This document shows, one piece after another, positions 58,176-64,000 of a DNA stretch of 64,000 nt (positions within the stretch are counted from its first letter, which is position 1; each line of letters starts with the position of its first letter). The DNA is from Thysanoteuthis rhombus (taxonomy: Eukaryota; Mollusca; Cephalopoda; Oegopsida; Thysanoteuthidae), in the NCBI GenBank assembly GCA_963457665.1, contig OY735211.1:35083747-35147746 (forward strand), read 5' to 3'. The translations under genes and the position numbers were made by a program. The notes under the pieces were generated by a model that did no database searches, was not told the DNA's origin, and was given only the letters and a program-made list of their open reading frames with translations.

Positions 58176-59735
58176 AGGAATACTTGTAGTTTATGTATAG
58201 ATACATTTTTTTGCTTCATCTCTTGAACCAAATACCATCTTATTATAGAAAAGCCTTTGTCACTTTTTTCGTTTGGATGTATGTTTGTTGGATCGTGTCC
58301 TGTTAAAACCAATAGGAAGTGAGGAAGGGGGTAAAGCAAAGTTTGTGCCTGTGTGTGCGCGTACGCTAAAATACACAGCTTTGTGTATGTTTGTTCATGT
58401 CTACATCACAACTACTGCTGTCACTGTCTTTGTGGACAGAAAACAAGCCTGACTGCTGAGGAATCAAACTTTTCTCTTATTTTTCTTCTGACTGAAGATG
58501 ATTACTGCAACTTTTGTATTGTATATATGATAAATAAAAAAATTATGGAAATATTTTTTTCAGTATAAGGGTATTCATTTATTAGAATGAAATAAGCTCT
58601 TGTGTATCTGTAAGATGAAATTTCATAGATTTGTCATACTTGCCCATTTGGTATGAGAACCGGCTACCAATCACTGGGTTATGATTTCTAATTACTGTAG
58701 GGAATTGCTAATTTTATAGATATATTTATTTATTAAAATGAAATAAGGCCTTGCATAATTTAAGCATACATTTTGGTTTATATGTAAGACTTGTCAATTT
58801 AGCTCGGTCGATAAAAGACACGGCTACAAATCAATTGGTCATGGTTCCATTTTACAGAAGGAGAGACTCCACTCCAAAACGGGAGATGACTTTTTTTTTT
58901 TTGCTGTAACAAGAACAAGAAGGACAATCCTCATCAAATTTGGAGGATTTTTTTACCCTATTCTGTTGCCTTATTGTTCTGAAATCATTAAAAAATAATA
59001 CGATGAAATGTAGAAAATTGTAGGAAAAGGAAATTTCGTTTAGGGCTTGCGATCTTTTTTTTAAATTTTAAAACGTTATGCTAAAGTTATATTGATATGC
59101 ATTATCCATACGGAAGAGAGAAGAAGAGAGAAAGAAAGAAAGAAAACCAATTAGAAGAACGTCAGCTACGTCCTATATTTCGTCGACGATCCCAAGGAGT
59201 TCGGCGTTCGGCAGTGCAGTTGTCATCATCTTCTAAGTCTATAAGCGGTTACTGTCGGTAGTCACGTCACCAAAACCAGAAAGTGTAACCTTTCATTCCA
59301 GTTACAAGAAAATAAAAGACCAGACCAGCCAGTAAGAAGTAACAGCAGTAGCTGCTCAATTTCAACACAAATTTTTCATTTTGTTTAAAACTACAGGCTA
59401 CTGTTTTCTCATCGACACAGGAACAGACAAGAGTAAATCCCCCCACTCAAACACCATAGAGTCTAATTGTCCTGATTAGAAGCAACTCTTGAGCTTTTGT
59501 TCTAGGGGTATTCGTCGTTGGGGGACCTACAACGTTACAAATATTCCAACATTGCCATAGGTTGAACAACGAAAATTTTCCAATATGGGTGTGTATCGCC
59601 GCCGATGTTAAAACACAACTTTTCGATGCATAGCATTTGTCATTTTAACCTTTCCGTTAACCTGAGACAGATGGTAATAGGTAACTAGACAATCCGCTGT
59701 AACCATATTGTTAAAACAATAAACTATGGTATACC
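58176..59735. other. no supported gene
   Basis: AT-rich, with a (GAAA)n run near 59.13 kb and a CpG-richer patch at 59.16-59.25 kb. That patch could be an unrecognised 5' exon or promoter, but nothing confirms it. Confidence 0.35.
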
Positions 59736-59737
59736 AA

Positions 59738-60025
59738 GCTGTTGTTGTTTCAACCTTACTTTACGGACCCTGTGCCGTCGAGTCATCAAGCAGAAACTTC
59801 AAGCAATCATTAAGATTAAATGGAAGGACAACGTTATCAATCTTACAGTCCTCGAGAAAGCCCGAGTAAATAGCATCGAAGCCATAATCATCAAATCTCG
59901 GTTCAGATGGACAGGCCATATGAGTGGATACAGACTCCCGACGGGTCCTCTACAGCACTGGAAAAGACCAAGTGATTGTCCTCCTCGTCCACACGGGAAA
60001 GAACCCAGGTCGAAAATAATTTTGG
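59738..60025 (+). mobile_element. LINE reverse transcriptase C-terminal fragment
   Basis: The + strand reads VSTLLYGPCA, then after a frame change IKIKWKDNVINLTVLEKA, VNSIEAIIIKSRFRWTGHMS. This order (S-LLYG, then IKW-D-I-N-VLE-A, then I-R-WAGH) is the C-terminal part of a common invertebrate non-LTR element. At least one frameshift, no catalytic domain. Confidence 0.75.
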
Positions 60026-62444
60026 TTGCATTCAAATTAGCCCCCCCCCCATGAATTCAGATCGACATTTCGTAATCCAAAAGCTATGTTTACAGAGCCA
60101 CACTTTTTACGTATCGATTTGAGTTTATGTGGGTCCTTATCTAAACACAACAAAAATCAATTTCCATATGGGCTTTTTTTCTGCGTGGGTTTTTTTTTAC
60201 TGTGTTGGCCTTTTTCCTGTTCTCACTTTTTCTTGAGTGGGTCTTCTTTCTGGTACACTTTCTTTGTGGGACATTTTCGCGTGGGCTCCTTCATATGCTC
60301 ATTTTTGGGGAAGGAAGCCTTCTATCTATACTTACATAGACATGGACGACGTATTCCAGCCGCTCACAGAAGGAAAAAGGTATCACGCCTCATTATCTCC
60401 AACAACTGTCTCGGCGACCTAGTTTATGATCTTCGGATCACCGTTAACACATTGCGATATAATCTTAAATTCTATCATTTTTCTGAATCATTATCGATCC
60501 AGTATTTCTTCCACATAATTTTAGTTGCTTTTTATCGCAACTACACAAATCATTATTCTACAGTCGTCAGTAAACAGTGCTGATCAGAAACAACGAATAA
60601 GCTTCCGGCAAGATTCTTTTTTGCCTATCTGCACTCCTTGCTAACGGCCATAGAATGGCGGACTGGGTAGTTGCGACGAAAAACAATTGAAAGATTAAAG
60701 AAATACAAGTCAAACATAAATGACAAATGCAATTTCGGTGTCCCATCTCGAGATTTTTTGGGAGACATCACATGGATCGAATCGGGATAACTCCTACAAT
60801 GGAAAGTTGAAGCAATTATAAACTTTCCTTAGACAGTATTTATTCGGCAGTTACGTTGATTCATAGTTCACGTAAATTGTTATCCTTGTTTTCATACATA
60901 TCTGACGGATTAACTTCGCAACAAAGACATAGCTTTATTCCTGGCGTTGCTCGGAGAAATATAAGTATGCGAGAAAATACGTTCTTTAATATATTTCCTC
61001 CAGCACAACAAAACACTTGGAAAGAGAAGATTATTTACACATGAAAAAGAGCTGTTACTGAAAAAGAATATTTGAATGCACTAAACAAATGACATAGTGG
61101 TTCACTTTGACATGGCCTCTGGGTAAAAAGCATTTGTGCTTCCCCAATCGGGCGTAAGTATAAAAAAGCAAGTTTTTTTAAAGAGAATTTTTGTCTGAAA
61201 ACGTTTTTCAGGATTGCAGAACGTTTTACAGACAAATCAGAAAGAAACAATTTTTGCCCTTTAAGATATTACGTTTGGCTGAAAAAGGTATTTGAATCCC
61301 AAATCATCTTTTTGTGCCTAAGTTAACCTCACGTAAGAATTACAAATTGATTCCACCTCCCAGTGACCTTACGCTGATTACGGAGGCTGAAAATATTGTT
61401 GTATTTCATAGGAAACTCAACATTTGCAGGAAATTATTTCAGTTGGCTAGAAATTGCATGCTGTACTCTTTAATGGACTCTGGTGACCTCCAATAATCTC
61501 CAAGGTAAACTTGACACAGCATACGTCACAAGTGGACGTTTTGAGAGTCTTCATGACAAATGTAGGTCAACAGACCGAAATTAACAATTGTTCCTCAAAG
61601 GAAATAATCCACTTTGTATATTTTGAAATTCTCAACCAATATCTGCAGCATCGTAGGAGATGCCAATATCTAACGCGCATTTCTGCGAACATAGTTTGAG
61701 CAAATAATCGCCCACCACTCATGTACAAGAAAAAACGGAAATACCTCTTGTTAAAACAAGTTACGAAAGAGTCGTCTATCTTATACCATTCAGAGCTGAA
61801 ACGATTTGATACGGCAAACCGACAGGATACCCACGTCCATATGCCCCGTCTAAAATCTGTAAACCATTTTTCTCATGCTGGGTCCCCCAGGGTGCCAAGA
61901 AATTCTCATAACTTTCCCTTCCTGTTTATTTATTTTTTTATCACTATAAAACACGAATAAGGTGATATTTATAGAGTTGGTGAAGCCCCGAGCTATATAA
62001 AGATAGGGGGCCTTGATTGAAAAGATATGCCGGAAAATCTCACAAAACTTGAAAACGTGCATGACTTAATTTTTTGTGAGGCCTCAAGCTGTAGCTCATA
62101 TAGCTTATACTTAAATTCGGGACTACTTGCTATAATGTCTGTAAAAGCATACGAACAGAATCCATTGCATTGTAGTTGAGTGAACATTTGCCGCTCACAT
62201 TGAAGTTGATGGAAATATACATTGAAATATGAACAAATTGGAGCACACATCTTTGTTAATCAAATGTTAGCTATTTGCAAGTGTGTTTGTTGGATTCTAC
62301 CTAGGTTCTAATTAATGAAACTTCTGATTCTAAGACCTTAAAAAATAGAATCACATACGTTTTAATATTTTGAAGTTTTGTATAGGTGGAAAAAAAAAGA
62401 TCAGGCTCTATCAGCAGTAACGAGGCTTTTGCGATACTGTTGTT
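60026..62444. other. no supported gene
   Basis: The longest open frame here (165 codons, 60086-60583) starts in T- and G-rich low-complexity sequence and has no recognised domain. CpG content is somewhat higher than in the rest of the window. I do not call a gene. Confidence 0.4.
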
Positions 62445-62765
62445 CATGCACCGTACACTTGAAAAAATCATGCTCAACCTCATAAGAAGAGATCACAAGG
62501 CAGCACAATATATCAGGAAAAAAACCCGGGATATCATAGAGCTCATTAGAAAATTGAAATGGCAATATTGCAAGAATGGCAGACAACCGATGGATATAGT
62601 GACTCACAACATGGATCCCCAGAGATCACAGGCATAACCGAGGCCAGCAGAATACAGAATACAAGACAAAGTACTGGCTCCGCGACACCCATGATAGAAA
62701 GGTCTGGCGAATCCTGAGGAAGGTCTATGTCCAACAACGGACGATAAAAGACTGATGATGACGAT
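62445..62765 (+). mobile_element. RTE-type LINE 3' end
   Basis: The + strand encodes MHRTLEKIMLNLIRRDHKAA, QYIRKKTRDIIELIRKLKWQ and THNMDPQRSQ. The nucleotide continuation TGGCTCCGCGACACCCATGA, then AGGAAGGTCTATGTCCAACA and a GACTGATGATGACGAT end, follows. It is the same family as 910-1545 and 29930-30125. The middle has a deletion or frameshift before TGGCTCC. Confidence 0.85.
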
Positions 62766-63608
62766 TGGTTTGGCAGACAGTGAGTGAGAGAAGACCTTGG
62801 TGCAGTTCTCCTATCTTTCCTCGAACGGAACACGAGGAAGTACAAGGGGTTTTCAATCGTAGTAAAAGACCAATGAAACTAATATACTATTTGAAACACT
62901 TAGTCGGTACGTTTGGAAAAAGAGTATACGTGCATTAACGGGTTTTGGCTGTTTGTATATAAAAATGCAACAAAATTATATTTTGGGACCATGCATATGC
63001 TTGCCTGAATGTATGTACTTCTGTTTAGGAAATGTTTGTAAGGCGCATCAAATGGAAAAAAATGTCAATAAACTTACTGGATACACCAGAGAGAAAAATG
63101 TTCTGTTCTCTGCGTGATAAAAGATGATGTATTGTTTTGAGTAGCGAAGTGTCATGCTAATGTTGAAATGCCAAACATTTATTCTCATGTAAAAACGAAA
63201 ATTACATGAAAAATATGGCTCATGGCCTAAATTCGGGGAATGGGGAAGGTATATGTCATCACTATCTTAACATTGACTTGGCTTGTCACATTTACTAGAC
63301 GGTCTTTCCTCATTCGTTTCACCTCAAAATAGCATTGATACTACAATAGCATGTAGTCTACCGGACCCTGTTATTGGTCTTTGTAGGTCGCAGTTCCTCA
63401 TATTTTTTGCTAAGATCAAACTTCCCCGACTTCGATATCAAACTGATTGGCACTGATACTGTAGTCTGGACCCAAACCCTCTGTGTGTTCTTAGGTCAGA
63501 AATGAATTGATGAATTAGTATCTACTTGAGTGTGGGTTATGGCTTCTCCTTTGACTTGAATTAAATTGTTTTTTCTTTACACTACGACCCTATTTCAAGC
63601 TTTTAAAC
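62766..63608. other. no gene seen
   Basis: AT-rich spacer. No exon or RNA recognised. Confidence 0.4.
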
Positions 63609-63609
63609 A

Positions 63610-63690
63610 TAGGGGACATATTAGATATTAGGTTAATAATAAAAAGAGCTGATACTACACTTTTTTCTTAGCAAAAAAGGCCGATCTTCT
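63610..63690 (-). pseudogene. U2 snRNA 5' half, pseudogene
   Basis: The minus strand reads AGATCGGCCTTTTTTGCTAA, then AAAAAAGTGTAGTATC, then TAATATCTAATATGTCCCCT. It tracks roughly the first 80 bases of U2 snRNA, including the GUAGUA branch-point-pairing core and the following stem IIa and Sm-proximal text. The GGC pairing partner in stem I is damaged and bases are changed in the AAGATCAAG stretch. It follows an A-run of 11-12 at 63691-63702 that separates it from the chimeric unit. Probably a truncated retrocopy. Confidence 0.7.
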
Positions 63691-63702
63691 TTTTTTTTTT
63701 TG

Positions 63703-63893
63703 AGGCCCCAGGACGATTCCTATGCGCTGAGTAATGCCGAGCCTCAGTGATCCCTCATCGGCCACGACTTGGCACCGGCGCACCTGGGCTGATCGATCTC
63801 TCAGCCAAAAGGCTGCCAAAGTACAGCTCAACTTTGCAGCCCGAGGGCGTCAAAGAACATATACTACACTTTGATCTTAGCCAAAAGGCCGAA
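63703..63893 (-). mobile_element. second snRNA chimera (U2/U2/U4-like)
   Basis: On the minus strand, from high to low coordinate, the first part is a U2-like head (CGGCCTTTTGGCTAAGATCA then AAGTGTAGTAT; 63856-63892). Next comes about 40 bases of spacer. A second U2-like stem-loop I follows (GCCTTTTGGCTGAGAGATC; 63791-63815). Then a U4-like block at 63724-63784 reads GTGCGCCGGTGCC, TGGCCGATGAGG and CACTGAGGCT. It ends in a GC-rich stretch and an A-run of 11. The U4-like block closely matches the one in the 22 kb element, including GTGCGCCGGTGC, and the U2 core matches too. So both are copies of one composite family. No direct repeats were identified here. Confidence 0.75.
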
Positions 63894-63904
63894 AACCACA
63901 TTTT

Positions 63905-63960
63905 ACTGCGGACCACTGATACAACCCGGAGGACCGCACGCAATAGTAGTACCATCGCAT
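63905..63960 (-). repeat. possible tail of an upstream chimera unit
   Basis: The minus strand reads GGTACTACTATT, then GTTGTATCAGTGGTCCGCAG. This parallels the tail of the 22 kb element (GGTACTATTT, then GTGTCACATATTGCTGTGG). If real, two units lie head to tail. The match is weak and short. Confidence 0.35.
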
Positions 63961-64000
63961 TTATCATTAATATTTCTCTATGTAAATTCTAACTATTCAC

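Noticed and set aside
60086-60583. Open frame of 165 codons
   Set aside because: The first half is T/G-rich low-complexity sequence, there is no recognisable domain, no splice context was seen, and a second frame overlaps it.
63610-63690. Functional U2 snRNA gene
   Set aside because: Only the 5' part aligns, conserved bases in stem I and the following stretch are changed, and the 3' stem-loops are absent.
1-64000. CRISPR array, bacterial operon or phage content
   Set aside because: No regularly spaced direct repeats with unique spacers, no dense coding. Introns and SINEs mark this as animal nuclear DNA.

Overview
The window is a stretch of animal nuclear DNA. It is AT-rich and packed with microsatellites, tRNA-derived SINEs and dead transposons, and it holds one clear spliced gene. 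The long introns, the mix of retroposons (RTE-type LINEs, a Penelope-like element, Ty3-type LTR remnants, Tc1 and mariner relics) and the general sequence style suggest a mollusc, most likely a coleoid cephalopod such as an octopus. That assignment is by recognition and was not checked by a search.

The only host gene I can support is a six-exon short-chain dehydrogenase/reductase of the retinol-dehydrogenase type on the + strand, 34990-41850. All five introns have GT-AG ends and the reading frame is continuous for 350 codons. The Rossmann glycine motif, NNAG, Asn, Ser and YxxxK motifs of an active enzyme are present. The usual N-terminal membrane segment is not seen, so an unrecognised upstream exon may exist.

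Layout: 0-3 kb has a 5S rRNA-derived pseudogene and a LINE 3' end. 4-9 kb has interspersed repeats and mariner ends. 9.8-15.3 kb has SINEs, a second 5S-derived copy, TA microsatellites and two long foldback hairpins. 17-21 kb has SINEs, a triplicated repeat and a Tc1 pseudogene. 21.95-22.33 kb has a GC-rich chimeric insertion built of pieces resembling U1, U2 and U4 snRNA, flanked by a 13-bp target-site duplication. 22.3-29 kb is largely featureless. 29.9-34.3 kb has a LINE tail, a mariner pseudogene and a Penelope-like element with an inverted 5' part. 34.3-34.8 kb has an inverted SINE pair just upstream of the dehydrogenase. 44.6-45.0 kb has a TTAA-flanked piggyBac-type MITE. 48.5-51.9 kb is a cluster of Ty3 and LINE remnants. 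55.7-62.8 kb has further LINE fragments and a MITE. 63.6-63.9 kb has a second cluster of U2- and U4-like segments on the minus strand.

The most interesting signal is the pair of U2/U4-like chimeras at 22 kb and 63.7 kb. They share the same junction architecture (U2 5' part, spacer, U4 5' part) and look like members of an snRNA-derived retroposon family. With 5S-derived and tRNA-derived copies also present, the window samples several classes of small-RNA-derived retroposon.
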